This document shows, one piece after another, positions 8,501 to 17,513 of a stretch of 64,000 nt of DNA. Under the pieces are notes generated by a model. The model saw only the letters and a list, made by a program, of their open reading frames with translations. It was not told the DNA's origin and made no database searches. Every line of letters begins with the position of its first letter. Within the stretch, counting starts at the first letter, position 1. The position numbers and the translations under genes were made by a program. Origin of the DNA: Chitinivibrionales bacterium (lineage in GTDB: Bacteria > Fibrobacterota > Chitinivibrionia > Chitinivibrionales > FEN-1185); contig DATJAL010000054.1 of the NCBI GenBank assembly GCA_035516255.1, positions 1 to 64,000 on the forward strand. Reading direction: 5' to 3'.

Positions 8501-9658
8501 TCAGAAGTAGAAACCCGGCTGGTGACGGATCACGGTGTTGCCGCGGAGGTAGTATCGGTCGAGCTTGGTGCTCAGCCCGCATAGGATCTCGTACCCGATC
8601 GTCTGCGCATGGAGCGCCACGTCGTCCGGACTGATGTATTCGCCGTCCTGATATCCGATTGCCACGACTTCGTCGCCGATGGAAAAATCAGGTTTCGCAC
8701 CGGCGTCCACCATGATGAAATCCATGGTGACCGTGCCCGCAATGGTGTACCGTTTTCCCTTGATCAGCACCTGGCCCTTGTTGGAAAGCAGGCGGGGCAG
8801 GCCGATGCCGTAGCCGAGGGGGATGGTGGCGATACAGGTTTCGGAGGACGTGACATAACGGCCGCCATAGCTGACGCAGGTGCCTTTCGGAACCCGTTTG
8901 ATCTTTGCGACTTTTGCCTTGAGCGAAATCACGGATTTAAGATGCAGCGGAAAATCTTGCGCCGGGTCCGGTTTGCATCCGTAAAGGGCGATGCCGGGAC
9001 GCACGAGCGTGCATTCCGGCGAGACCGGAAAGCGCATGATCGCGGCGCTGTTTGCGTAATGGATGAGCTTCGGCGAGATGCCGTTCTGGTGAAGCAGGTC
9101 AAGCGCTCCCCTGAACCGTTTGAGCTGGAGGGCGACGGTATCGGTGTCGGGGCGGTCCGCGCAGGCCAAATGGGTATAAGCGCCCTCACAAATCAGTTTT
9201 CGGTTTGCCGTAAGCAGCGGAATCACCTGTGAAATCTGTTCCGGTCGCACCCCCAGGCGCCCCATGCCGGTATCGATGTTCAGGTGAAATTTTACCGGTG
9301 CGCCTGATTCGTTCCCTGGCCCAAGGTCAAGCGGGTCGTTGCAGGAAAAACTGACGTTGTTTTGGTTTCCCCAGGAGATTTCCTCGGCCGAGCACGGGCC
9401 GAGGATCAGGACCGGCAGCGTGACGCCATTGTCCCTGAGCACGCGCGCTTCGCCGGCGGTGGCCACGGCGAGCCATGCAACGCCGCTTTGCTGGAGAGCG
9501 CTGCTTACCATGACCGAGCCGCATCCGTAGGCAAGGTCCTTGACAACCGCCATAATGCCTTTTCCGCTTGGCGCGGTGCGCCGTATTTCCGCCAGATTAT
9601 CAAGGAGGTTGTCTAAGGACACTTCGATATAAGGATTGCAGGATGTTTTATCGTTCAC
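8501..9658 (-). CDS. alr: alanine racemase
   Basis: A 385-residue fold-type III PLP enzyme that interconverts L- and D-alanine for peptidoglycan. The PLP lysine is K40 in AVVKDLAYGCG and the second acid/base tyrosine is Y264 in CVSYGG; IATIPLGYGIGLPR and GTVTMDFIMVD are standard C-terminal motifs. The lysine loop is unusual: most alanine racemases read KANAYGHG, so the Asn and His positions are Leu and Cys here. Activity is still likely because both catalytic residues are present, but a broader or altered amino-acid specificity is possible. The GTG start at 9658 overlaps the upstream aldolase stop (GTGA), so the two are translationally coupled. Confidence 0.85.
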   Translation of the reverse strand: MNDKTSCNPYIEVSLDNLLDNLAEIRRTAPSGKGIMAVVKDLAYGCGSVMVSSALQQSGVAWLAVATAGEARVLRDNGVTLPVLILGPCSAEEISWGNQNNVSFSCNDPLDLGPGNESGAPVKFHLNIDTGMGRLGVRPEQISQVIPLLTANRKLICEGAYTHLACADRPDTDTVALQLKRFRGALDLLHQNGISPKLIHYANSAAIMRFPVSPECTLVRPGIALYGCKPDPAQDFPLHLKSVISLKAKVAKIKRVPKGTCVSYGGRYVTSSETCIATIPLGYGIGLPRLLSNKGQVLIKGKRYTIAGTVTMDFIMVDAGAKPDFSIGDEVVAIGYQDGEYISPDDVALHAQTIGYEILCGLSTKLDRYYLRGNTVIRHQPGFYF

Positions 9659-10311
9659 GGTTTGTTTTTCCTGGATGAGTGAATGATTGATGCCAGTTTT
9701 AGCGCATTTTTCGTTATCTCATCATATCGTTCCGATTGAATAATGCTCTCGCTGATGAAAGAGGCGCCGGTGAACAGGCCTGATGCGCCGGCTTTCCGGT
9801 AAGCTTCCGCATTGTCAATATTCACGCCACCGCAGGGGAATAAGATCGCTTCAGGAAAAGGAGCACTGAGCGACTTGATGTAGGCAGGGCCGCCCACGGC
9901 GTTGCAAGGGAAAACTTTTATACCAGACGCACCCGCCTTAATGGCGTTTTCAATTTCGGTGGGCGTGAGGGCGCCTGGGAAACACGGGACATCCGCCGAA
10001 ATGCATGCTTTGATGACTTCCGGGTTCGAGTCCGGGCTCACGATGTATTGAGCGCCGGCTTCGATGGCGTCACGTACTGATTCCGGGTCGAGAACGGTTC
10101 CGGCGCCGAGAAGAAGATCTTTGCCGAAGCGTTTGGCGACCTTTGTAATTATCGTCAGCGAACCGGGAAATGAAAGGGGAAGTTCCAGAACAGGGACCGA
10201 GCCTTTGATGAGGGCCTCGGCGACGACAATGGCATTGCCCTCTGACGATGTGCGGAAAATAGGGATAATGCCGATATCGAGGAGAGTAAAAAGCGTTCCG
10301 GATTTTCTCAT
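9655..10311 (-). CDS. eda: KDPG / 4-hydroxy-2-oxoglutarate aldolase family
   Basis: A 218-residue class I aldolase. The family pattern is complete: GIIPIFR near residue 14, GAGTVLDPESV near 69, YIVSPDSNPEV, then the Schiff-base lysine in SGIKVFPCNAVGG near 130 and a phosphate-binding FPCGGV. It cleaves 2-keto-3-deoxy-6-phosphogluconate to pyruvate and glyceraldehyde-3-phosphate, or 4-hydroxy-2-oxoglutarate to pyruvate and glyoxylate. No Entner-Doudoroff dehydratase (edd) is in the window. Co-orientation with proA and proB makes the hydroxyproline-type activity worth considering. An open frame runs further upstream into hisI, but the ATG at 10311 begins the conserved domain. It overlaps alr by 4 bases. 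Confidence 0.85.
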   Translation of the reverse strand: MRKSGTLFTLLDIGIIPIFRTSSEGNAIVVAEALIKGSVPVLELPLSFPGSLTIITKVAKRFGKDLLLGAGTVLDPESVRDAIEAGAQYIVSPDSNPEVIKACISADVPCFPGALTPTEIENAIKAGASGIKVFPCNAVGGPAYIKSLSAPFPEAILFPCGGVNIDNAEAYRKAGASGLFTGASFISESIIQSERYDEITKNALKLASIIHSSRKNKP

Positions 10312-10336
10312 GCTGGCGCGTCCTTCGATGCATTTG

Positions 10337-10693
10337 TCAGGAAAGTTTTTTATCGCAGATCTCCCACGCATCGTCCTTGCGTTTCCGGAAAAAGCACGAA
10401 AAATACCCTTCATGGCAGGCCGCGCCGGTCTGGTCCACTTTGAAAAGCAGGGAATCGCCGTCGCAGTCAGCATACACTTCGCGCACGGCCTGAAAATGAC
10501 CCGATGTCTCCCCCTTGAGCCACCGCTTTTTCCTGCTCCTGCTGAAATACACCATTCTGCCAGTGGCAAATGTTTCCTCCAGCGTTGCGCGGTCCATGTA
10601 TGCAACCATGAGCACGCGATTGGTGCTGTAATCCTGGGCGATTGCCGGCACCAGGCCGTTTGCGTCGAATTTTATAAAATCAATTAGGTTCAT
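10337..10693 (-). CDS. hisI: phosphoribosyl-AMP cyclohydrolase
   Basis: A 118-residue stand-alone HisI, the third step of histidine biosynthesis, opening the adenine ring of phosphoribosyl-AMP. The signature is complete: [12 protein letters not shown], the [11 protein letters not shown] active-site segment, DCDGD for the metal, and [13 protein letters not shown] with the zinc-binding cysteines. There is no fused HisE domain. It stands between proA and the aldolase rather than in a his operon; no other his gene is in the window. The short gap upstream (10694-10723) holds a TCAAC-rich low-complexity stretch. Confidence 0.95.
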   Translation of the reverse strand: MNLIDFIKFDANGLVPAIAQDYSTNRVLMVAYMDRATLEETFATGRMVYFSRSRKKRWLKGETSGHFQAVREVYADCDGDSLLFKVDQTGAACHEGYFSCFFRKRKDDAWEICDKKLS

Positions 10694-10723
10694 TGTTCAC
10701 TTCGATCTTTCAACTCTCAACTT

Positions 10724-11983
10724 TTAACTTCTTATCTGTCCATTTCCCCTCACCACCCATTTGTATGTCGTCAAGTCAGCCACGCCCATGGGCCCTCTCG
10801 CGTGCAGCTTGTCCGTGGAAATGCCGATCTCGGCGCCCATGCCGTATTCACCGCCGTCGGAGAAACGGGTGCTCGCATTCACCATGACCGACGAGGAATC
10901 AACAAGCCGCACGAACTGGTCGGCCTCCTCCTTTGAGTCGGTGACGATGGCGTCGGTATGGTGGGAGCCGAAGGCGTTGATGTGCGAAATTGCCTCGCCG
11001 ACGTTGTCGACCACGCGCACGGCAAGCCGCAAATCAAGGTATTCGGCGAACCAGTCGTCGCGCGTGGCACGTTTTGCCGACGGCACGAGCCTGCGCACCG
11101 CTGGATCGCCGTAGAGGATAACGCCTTTTTCAACGAGCGCCGAAAGGATTTTCAGCTTGTTTGGGTTGGAGAGCGCCTTGTCGAGCAGCAGGGTCTCCAT
11201 GGCGTTGCACACGCCGGGCCGCTGCACTTTTGCGTTGACGACGATGGGGAGGGCCTTTGCCATGTCCGCGAAGCGCGACACATACACGTGGCACACGCCC
11301 TTGTAGTGTTTAATCACGGGAATGCGGGATTTTTCCACCACGGCGCGGATGAGCCCTTCGCCGCCCCGGGGGATCACGAGGTCGATGTCGTTATCTTTTG
11401 TCAATAGCATATCGATGGCCTTCCGGTCCGTGGTGGGGACAAGCTGGACCGCGTCCCCGGGCAGGCCCGCGCCCGCGCACGCCCTCGCGATGAGCGCGGC
11501 GAGCGCCTTGTTCGAAAAAAATGCCTCGCTTCCGCCGCGCAGGATCACGCTGTTGCGCGACTTGAGGCACAGCGACGCGGCGTCGACGGTGACGTTGGGG
11601 CGTGATTCGTAGATGATCGCGATCACGCCGATGGGGACTTTCATTTTATAAATGGTAAGCCCGTTGGGCCGCACGTGCTCGTCGAAAATGGAACCAACGG
11701 GCGTTGAAAGGTCCGCGACCGCGTTGAGCCCTTTTTTCATTGACTCAAACGCCTTGTCGGAGAGCGTGAGACGGTCGATCATGGGCGCCGCAAGTCTTTT
11801 TGCACGCGCCAGGGCGATGTCTTTCCGGTTGGCCTTGACCAGCGCGTCTTTCTGAGCGTCGAGGAGTCCGGCAAGCGAGCGCAGACAATTGTCAACCTTG
11901 TCCTGGGCCGTGTCGCCGAGCACGATGCTTGACGCGCGGGCCTTCCGCGCAATCGCATCAATCGTTTTTGTTAAGGACGTCAT
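10724..11983 (-). CDS. proA: gamma-glutamyl phosphate reductase
   Basis: A 419-residue aldehyde-dehydrogenase-fold enzyme that reduces gamma-glutamyl phosphate to glutamate semialdehyde with NADPH, the second step of proline synthesis. Characteristic stretches are KMKVPIGVIAIIYESRPNVT, NSVILRGGSEAFFSN, VIPRGGEGLI and the catalytic-cysteine region RPGVCNAMETLL. The C-terminal GEYGMGAEIGISTDKLHARGP segment is diagnostic of ProA. Length is normal. It follows proB by 57 bases on the same strand, and the two products form the usual kinase-reductase pair. No proC is present here. Confidence 0.97.
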   Translation of the reverse strand: MTSLTKTIDAIARKARASSIVLGDTAQDKVDNCLRSLAGLLDAQKDALVKANRKDIALARAKRLAAPMIDRLTLSDKAFESMKKGLNAVADLSTPVGSIFDEHVRPNGLTIYKMKVPIGVIAIIYESRPNVTVDAASLCLKSRNSVILRGGSEAFFSNKALAALIARACAGAGLPGDAVQLVPTTDRKAIDMLLTKDNDIDLVIPRGGEGLIRAVVEKSRIPVIKHYKGVCHVYVSRFADMAKALPIVVNAKVQRPGVCNAMETLLLDKALSNPNKLKILSALVEKGVILYGDPAVRRLVPSAKRATRDDWFAEYLDLRLAVRVVDNVGEAISHINAFGSHHTDAIVTDSKEEADQFVRLVDSSSVMVNASTRFSDGGEYGMGAEIGISTDKLHARGPMGVADLTTYKWVVRGNGQIRS

Positions 11984-12040
11984 GGGTGTTTCCTCGGGGT
12001 AACCGGTATCGTTTATGGTAGGAAAATAACTATTGCGGGG

Positions 12041-13171
12041 TCAGAGGATGACAAGGTTGTCCCGGTGGATGAACTCGTCGAAGGCCTTCTGCCCGAGCCG
12101 CGCGGCGATGTCGGCGGTCTTGCACCCGGCGATTTTCTCGGCTTCTACCGAGGAATAGTTCGCCAGCCCGCGGCCGATGACCCGGCGCTCGGCGTCCTGT
12201 ATGTCAACCATGTCGCCGGTCTTGAACGTGCCTGAAATTTTCTGGATGCCGGCGGGAAGAAGGCTTTTTCCCTTTTCGGTGATCGCCCGCATCGCGCCCG
12301 TGTCGATGGTGACGGTTCCGCGGGGCTGGCCCGTAAACGCGATCCAACGGTGGCGTGCAGACATTTTTTTCTCGCCGGCCAAGAAGAGGGTGCCTGCCTG
12401 GGGATCGGCAAGCACCTGCTGCAGTGTGCGGTGGAAGCCGTCGCCGATGAGCGCGGTGATGCCGGCCCTGGTCACCATCTCGGCCGCTTTGAGCTTGGTG
12501 CGCATGCCGCCGACGCTTATTTCGCTCGAGCTTTCGGAAGCGTACCGGTGGATTGCCGGGGTAATGCTTTGAACGACAGGAATCTGGCGCGCTTCGCTGC
12601 TCACCGCAGGGTTGGCATCGTAGAGGCCGTTGATGTCGGTGAGGTTCACGAAAAGGTCTGCCTGCACGAGCATCGATAGCTGGGCCGCAAGCGTGTCGTT
12701 TTCGCCGAACCGTATTTCCTCCACCGCCACGGAGTCATTTTCGTTGATGATGGGGACGGCGGCCATGTCGAACAGCTGGAAAAGCGTGTTGCGCAGGTTG
12801 AGGTACCGCTTCTTGTCCCGCAGGTCGTCCCAGGAAAGCAGCACCTGGCCGATGGGCACGCCATGCTTAGAGAACAGTGATTCGTACATGTTCATGAGGC
12901 GGATCTGTCCGATGGAAGCGCAGGCTTGCTTTTCGGGAATCGTCGAAGGGCGTTTTTTGTAACGCAGCGCCATCATGCCGTGCGCGATGGCGCCCGAGGA
13001 AACGAGCAGCACGCGCCGCCTGGAACGGACCAGCAGGGCTATGGCGTCCACAAGCCCGCCCACACGCCTGAGGTTCGGGACGTTATCCTGCGAAGTGAGG
13101 ATCCTGCTTCCGACTTTCACGACGATCGTCGAATTTGCGGTGATTTCCTTGCGGAAGGCGGGGGAGGACAT
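12041..13171 (-). CDS. proB: glutamate 5-kinase with PUA domain
   Basis: A 376-residue ProB. The amino-acid kinase domain (about residues 15-260) shows VVKVGSRILT, LVSSGAIAHGM, IINENDSVAVEE and FGENDTLAAQLS; a PUA domain fills the last 100 residues (ARHRWIAF onward). It phosphorylates glutamate to gamma-glutamyl phosphate and is normally feedback-inhibited by proline. The PUA domain is typical of long-form enzymes. It starts 15 bases downstream of the TPR lipoprotein gene, so proBA transcription probably reads through from the envelope genes upstream. Confidence 0.97.
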   Translation of the reverse strand: MSSPAFRKEITANSTIVVKVGSRILTSQDNVPNLRRVGGLVDAIALLVRSRRRVLLVSSGAIAHGMMALRYKKRPSTIPEKQACASIGQIRLMNMYESLFSKHGVPIGQVLLSWDDLRDKKRYLNLRNTLFQLFDMAAVPIINENDSVAVEEIRFGENDTLAAQLSMLVQADLFVNLTDINGLYDANPAVSSEARQIPVVQSITPAIHRYASESSSEISVGGMRTKLKAAEMVTRAGITALIGDGFHRTLQQVLADPQAGTLFLAGEKKMSARHRWIAFTGQPRGTVTIDTGAMRAITEKGKSLLPAGIQKISGTFKTGDMVDIQDAERRVIGRGLANYSSVEAEKIAGCKTADIAARLGQKAFDEFIHRDNLVIL

Positions 13172-13186
13172 GGGAATTGGCGGCCT

Positions 13187-13804
13187 TTACCGTGTTTTTT
13201 CCATTTTGACAATGGTCTGCTCAAGCTCGACAATTTTTTTTACCATCATGGCCCGCTCGAGATCGAGCGAATCGCGCTCGGCGGAGCACCGCTGGATCGT
13301 CTCGAGAAGCGTGTCGAGGCTCCCGCTTTCAATGGCGGTCTTGTTCTGGAGTTTTTTCATGCGCGCCGTAGTCGCGTCGTACTGGTCCTCGAAGCTTTTG
13401 AGCACCACGAGGATCTTGACGATGGTGTTGACTTCACCGGTGTATTTGTCCTCGGGATACCGCGCCTTGAACGAGTTGAATGCCTCAAGCGAGGCTTTCG
13501 GGTTGGCCTTCGGGTTGTCGTAATAGATGTTGATATAGCCGATGCGGTAGAGGGCGACCCGCGCGGCATCGGTCTCCGCATACGCGGGCGAATTCGCCAG
13601 CTCCTCATACAATTTGAGCGCTTCCGGATACCGCTTGTCCTCGAACTTTGACTCGGCCTCGGCAAGAAGCCGTTTTTCATAGGTGTACTGGGCGTGGCTG
13701 CTCGCCGCGCACCCGCAGAAAAACAGGGCGGCAACGACACAGAACCGCACCGGCACTCTAACCGGGTGCGGCGGTTTTTGAAGTGTGGTGGGCATGATCG
13801 GCAT
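13187..13804 (-). CDS. TPR-containing outer-membrane lipoprotein, BamD/YbgF-like
   Basis: A 205-residue protein. A hydrophobic leader (VAALFFCGC) ends in a lipobox-like site with a cysteine near residue 32, predicting lipidation. The body has two or three TPR-like helical hairpins (YEKRLLAEAESKFEDKRYPEAL; AFNSFKARYPEDKYTGEV), then a coiled-coil tail from about residue 135 with alternating charged and leucine positions. The Y-P-E-A-L plus FxxRYP pattern recalls BamD and YbgF. It starts 17 bases after the kinase-like gene and precedes proB. Function is inferred only as an envelope scaffold. Confidence 0.7.
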   Translation of the reverse strand: MPIMPTTLQKPPHPVRVPVRFCVVAALFFCGCAASSHAQYTYEKRLLAEAESKFEDKRYPEALKLYEELANSPAYAETDAARVALYRIGYINIYYDNPKANPKASLEAFNSFKARYPEDKYTGEVNTIVKILVVLKSFEDQYDATTARMKKLQNKTAIESGSLDTLLETIQRCSAERDSLDLERAMMVKKIVELEQTIVKMEKTR

Positions 13805-13821
13805 ACAACGTGCTGAGTTTC

Positions 13822-14955
13822 TTATTCGGTGGAGGATTTGTCAAGGTTTATCATCTGCTCGCCGCTCGATGTGTATTCCTCGACGATGGGATTCTTGATC
13901 TCCCGCATCTTCCTCGTTACCGCAGAGATCCGGTCGGTCTCCTCGAGGATGACCTTCACGCGCTCCTTCATCTCTTCGGGGTAGTCTTTCATGGACATCT
14001 GGAGAAACTGTGCGTTCCCCGAAATGATCATGAGCGGGTTGTTGATCTCGTGGTTGACGGAAGCGACCACTTCGCCGATCGCCGCGAGCCGCTTCGATTT
14101 CACCAGCTCCTCCTGCGTCTTCTTGAGGTCGGCGGCCATGTCGTAGAACGCGGCGGCGAGATCGCCGATCTCATCCGTGGGATAGCCCGACTTGTCAAAG
14201 GAAAAGTCGCCCTTGCCGATGAGGCTCGCCGATTCCTTGAGGCGACGCAGGGAATTCGTGATGACGAGCGAGAAAAAGAGCGCGAATCCGAGGGCGACGA
14301 GCACGACGATGCCGAGGATGATGATGGTCATCTGCTTGATGTCGCTGATCCTTCCCTCGGTGGCCTTGATGGCGCTTTTGGTCTGCTCGTCGATGAGGAA
14401 ATCGGCCGACTTGAGCGACTTGGTGAGACGCATGTCGGCGGAATCGAGGACGCGGATGAGCGGCAGCCCTTTGTCGCCGGCGACGTATTTCAGGGAGTCG
14501 GGACGCTTGCCGGAAAAGGCGAGCGTCGCGAACGATTTGTCGTAGAGCGCCGTATACTGCTCCACGGCGTTGACGAGCGACAGGAGTTTCAGATGGCTTT
14601 CGTAATGATCATTGGTGGCGACGGACTTGCGGAACACGCTCGAGTCGAGGCGTGAGATGGCGCTCAGTTCGAGGTTCACCGAATCGAGCCCCTGCAGCAT
14701 GGTCTTGCCGGTCTGCTTGAAATTCTCCACCGACTCCGACCTGCCGATGGCCTCGAATGATGTCCGGCTCCTCCGTTTGTCGCTCTGCAGGCTCGCAACA
14801 TTGAGCAGTTCGTTTTTTACATGGTCCTGCCGCTTGAGGATGTCCGCAAGGCTGTTGAGGTCCGATAGCTTGTTGATGAGGATGACGAAGATGGCGTTCA
14901 AGAAAATGACGCAGAGGAATCCCAAAAATAATTTGGAGGAAATGGTCAGACGCAT
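13822..14955 (-). CDS. histidine-kinase-like protein lacking the ATPase domain
   Basis: A 377-residue membrane protein: membrane segment 7-28, a mostly helical periplasmic sensor of about 175 residues, second membrane segment 209-233, HAMP linker to about 285, and a HisKA helix pair with the phospho-acceptor H302 in VNHEINNP. The reading frame stops about 75 residues after that histidine, with no HATPase motifs (N box, DxGxG) in it or in the next gene, which starts 17 bases on. It can therefore dimerise and possibly be phosphorylated, but cannot phosphorylate itself. It may be a receptor served by another kinase, or a truncated remnant; the absence of internal stops favours a functional protein. 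No response regulator is adjacent. Confidence 0.8.
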   Translation of the reverse strand: MRLTISSKLFLGFLCVIFLNAIFVILINKLSDLNSLADILKRQDHVKNELLNVASLQSDKRRSRTSFEAIGRSESVENFKQTGKTMLQGLDSVNLELSAISRLDSSVFRKSVATNDHYESHLKLLSLVNAVEQYTALYDKSFATLAFSGKRPDSLKYVAGDKGLPLIRVLDSADMRLTKSLKSADFLIDEQTKSAIKATEGRISDIKQMTIIILGIVVLVALGFALFFSLVITNSLRRLKESASLIGKGDFSFDKSGYPTDEIGDLAAAFYDMAADLKKTQEELVKSKRLAAIGEVVASVNHEINNPLMIISGNAQFLQMSMKDYPEEMKERVKVILEETDRISAVTRKMREIKNPIVEEYTSSGEQMINLDKSSTE

Positions 14956-14999
14956 AATGCCTTAACGTTTAAAAACGGCGAAGAAACGCGTGAAAAAAT

Positions 15000-17513
15000 T
15001 CAAAAATCATGCCCAAGAGAAAGATAAAAAAGGTTTTCCGACAAAATCGAAAGTTCGGGATCGAGCTTGTTGCGCAGCAGCCTGCCCCATGAAAAACGGA
15101 TGGGCCCCAACGGGGTATCGTAGGCGACTCCTATGCCGATTCCTAACGGCGCCTGGTCAAGGAACTCCGACCCGATTTTCTGCAGTCCGCTCCATCTCAA
15201 ACTATCAAGTTTCCAGCGATCTTTCCAAGGCCATGCATAACCCCAATCCAACGAGCACGATAAGTACAGGCTCTGTTGGAGCTTCAGCCGGTAATCCCCA
15301 TGCAACAGGAGCGCGATATCGCCCGGCATCGCGCGCGGCCGTAGTCCGAAAAAGGGAATATAATTGTAAACGCCTATTTCCTTGTATTTTTCTTCGGGCC
15401 CCGCTCCCCCTAGGTACACTTTTTCAACGTCAGGCATCGAATCGGTGGCCCACACAAACTGCAACTGGGGTGAAAATGTATGGATTTTTCCAATCGTGTA
15501 ATACTGGCTGAAATGCCCGTCTATTTTAAAAAAACCTGCTGTTCCGCCGATGACATCATGCGCCCCGCCGATAGTAATATAGTGTTTTTGTCCTTTTTCG
15601 GGAAAGGGAAATCTGTCGAGGTCGTCGCCGCTGAGACGCAGCATCAGGTACTCCATGCCGCCTTTGAATGCGCCGAAAGGATCCTTGAATGCCATTGACT
15701 GATATACGGCGAATCGCTCAAACCTGATGCCGCCTTCGAGCATGAAAAACTTTCCCAACTGCACCCCGGCGATCCCCATGACGCCCAGTTTCTGCAGCGT
15801 CTGCTCCTCGAGTTTCACATGGGTGAGTATTGAGTCAAGCGAATCCGCGTATTCCGAGCGGGTCACTACGCGCTCGCGGGCGAGATATCCCTGGACTTGC
15901 ACCATGTTCGCGATGGCGGAGGAGAAAATGTGGTTTTCGAGGAGTTCAAACGCATATTTCTCCCTCATCGAACCGTATTGCAGGTGCAGCGATGTGGAGA
16001 TGCCGAGCCCGAAAAGGTTTTCGTAGGCCGGCTGGACATAGCCTTCGAGCAGATTGTATTCGTCAAACCGGAGGCCGACGCGGGCGCGCCAGTAATCCTG
16101 CTCCGTGAGCACGATCTCGACCATTCCGCCGGTGTCCGCGGTGATATTGACATTTTTAAACAAACCGGTGGAATACAATCCCGACATGGCCCTGCTGATT
16201 TTCTGCGGGGTGAGTGTGTCGCCGGCATTCATGCCGAGCGAGGTCTGGATGACGAATAAATTGGTGACGTTGTTTCCAGTGACGGAAAATCCTTTAACGA
16301 TACCGGGTGCGAGCGTCACGACGGTGCTGGAATCCTTGCGCGCGATGGAACGGATCCGGTCAAAGGGACGGCCTTGCGCTGCAAGGACCGTGTACACCTT
16401 TTTTTTGAATTCAGCAACGGGAACAGCTGCCGTGCCGACGAATGCCTTTTTAAGGGAGGCGGCGACCGGAGCGATGGCATAAAGAAAAGTGAACGGGCCG
16501 GAAACGGAATCACTTCTGTTGCACGGCGCCGGAATGCCCGCAGAATCGGCGGACGCCGCCTGTATTTTTTCAAGCGCGGGAATGGATGCCGCGTAACCGC
16601 GCGACACGATGGTGTCCGCTTTGGAAAAATCGGTGTTGAGGATCCCGGAAAGGTCGGGCGTGATGAGCGTCGCGGCGAGCTTTTTTTCCGCCGCTTTCTG
16701 CTTGGCAAGCCCGATGTTCACGACCTGGTCGACGAGCCGCGCCGGATTGGAAAGGGACTGCTTGTCCCACAGCGGAGAAGTGACGTCAACGGCGATCACA
16801 TAGGAGCCGGGAAACTCGTCGAGCCCGACCGACACCGGGATGTTCGACATGAGCCCGCCGTCCATGAGTAGCATGGTGTCAACATTGACAGGAGAGAATA
16901 TGAGCGGAAACCCGCACGATGCGCGGATGGCGGCGGTGAGGTTGCCCTTCGAAAAGACCACCATGCGGCCGGTAACGATGTCGGTGGAAACGATCCGCAA
17001 CGGGATGGGGAGGCTGTCAAAATCGGCGCCGAACCGGTGCTGAACTGCCGCGAGCTTCGGCGCAAGCACGGTGTAAAACACCTGGCCCTCGGAGATTGAA
17101 TGGGGGAGAAGCAGATTGAGATTTTTATCGAAGCGGACCTCGAACAGGTAGTTTCCCGTCTCGCTCTTGCGGCTCATCAGCATTTCTTTGCGCGGCGGCT
17201 CGTTCGAAAAAATATCTCCCCAGTCCACCGATTTTGCGAACCGCGCGATGCTGTCGGCGCTGTATCCCGCTGCATAGAGGCAGCCGATGATCGCGCCGAT
17301 GCTGGTCCCGACGATGAGATCCGGTTTTATGCCCGTCTTTTCGAGCGCCTTGAGCGTGCCGATCTGCGCAAGGCCGCGCGCCCCGCCGCCGCTGAGAACG
17401 AGAATGACGCATTGCTTCGGGGAACATCTGGCGGGTCCCGAAAGCAGGCACAGGATGCAGAGAGCCAGTGCCGATAGAAGTTGTATGGTATGCTGCTGGC
17501 GCGCGGCCGTCAC
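15000..17513 (-). CDS. patatin-like phospholipase with POTRA and outer-membrane barrel (type Vd-like)
   Basis: An 837-residue protein. A signal peptide (to about residue 30) leads into a patatin domain with oxyanion loop SGGGARG at 41-47, nucleophile S71 in GTSIG, and catalytic D218 in DGG. A POTRA-like segment follows near 385-470 (FSVTGNNVTNLFVI, GLFKNVNI), then a 16-strand-type barrel of the bacterial surface antigen family ending in a terminal phenylalanine. This is the PlpD/FplA architecture: the lipase is carried across the outer membrane by its own barrel and cleaves phospholipids. The GTG start at 17513 overlaps the stop of the upstream glycosyltransferase (GTGA). Confidence 0.9.
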   Translation of the reverse strand: MTAARQQHTIQLLSALALCILCLLSGPARCSPKQCVILVLSGGGARGLAQIGTLKALEKTGIKPDLIVGTSIGAIIGCLYAAGYSADSIARFAKSVDWGDIFSNEPPRKEMLMSRKSETGNYLFEVRFDKNLNLLLPHSISEGQVFYTVLAPKLAAVQHRFGADFDSLPIPLRIVSTDIVTGRMVVFSKGNLTAAIRASCGFPLIFSPVNVDTMLLMDGGLMSNIPVSVGLDEFPGSYVIAVDVTSPLWDKQSLSNPARLVDQVVNIGLAKQKAAEKKLAATLITPDLSGILNTDFSKADTIVSRGYAASIPALEKIQAASADSAGIPAPCNRSDSVSGPFTFLYAIAPVAASLKKAFVGTAAVPVAEFKKKVYTVLAAQGRPFDRIRSIARKDSSTVVTLAPGIVKGFSVTGNNVTNLFVIQTSLGMNAGDTLTPQKISRAMSGLYSTGLFKNVNITADTGGMVEIVLTEQDYWRARVGLRFDEYNLLEGYVQPAYENLFGLGISTSLHLQYGSMREKYAFELLENHIFSSAIANMVQVQGYLARERVVTRSEYADSLDSILTHVKLEEQTLQKLGVMGIAGVQLGKFFMLEGGIRFERFAVYQSMAFKDPFGAFKGGMEYLMLRLSGDDLDRFPFPEKGQKHYITIGGAHDVIGGTAGFFKIDGHFSQYYTIGKIHTFSPQLQFVWATDSMPDVEKVYLGGAGPEEKYKEIGVYNYIPFFGLRPRAMPGDIALLLHGDYRLKLQQSLYLSCSLDWGYAWPWKDRWKLDSLRWSGLQKIGSEFLDQAPLGIGIGVAYDTPLGPIRFSWGRLLRNKLDPELSILSENLFYLSLGHDF

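Noticed and set aside
8501-9658. Alanine racemase gene as a D-threonine aldolase or decarboxylase
   Set aside because: The paired Lys40/Tyr264 motifs and the C-terminal domain are those of alanine racemases.
13810-14655. 281-codon plus-strand open frame antisense to the kinase-like gene
   Set aside because: Shadow of coding sequence; composition is implausible for a protein.
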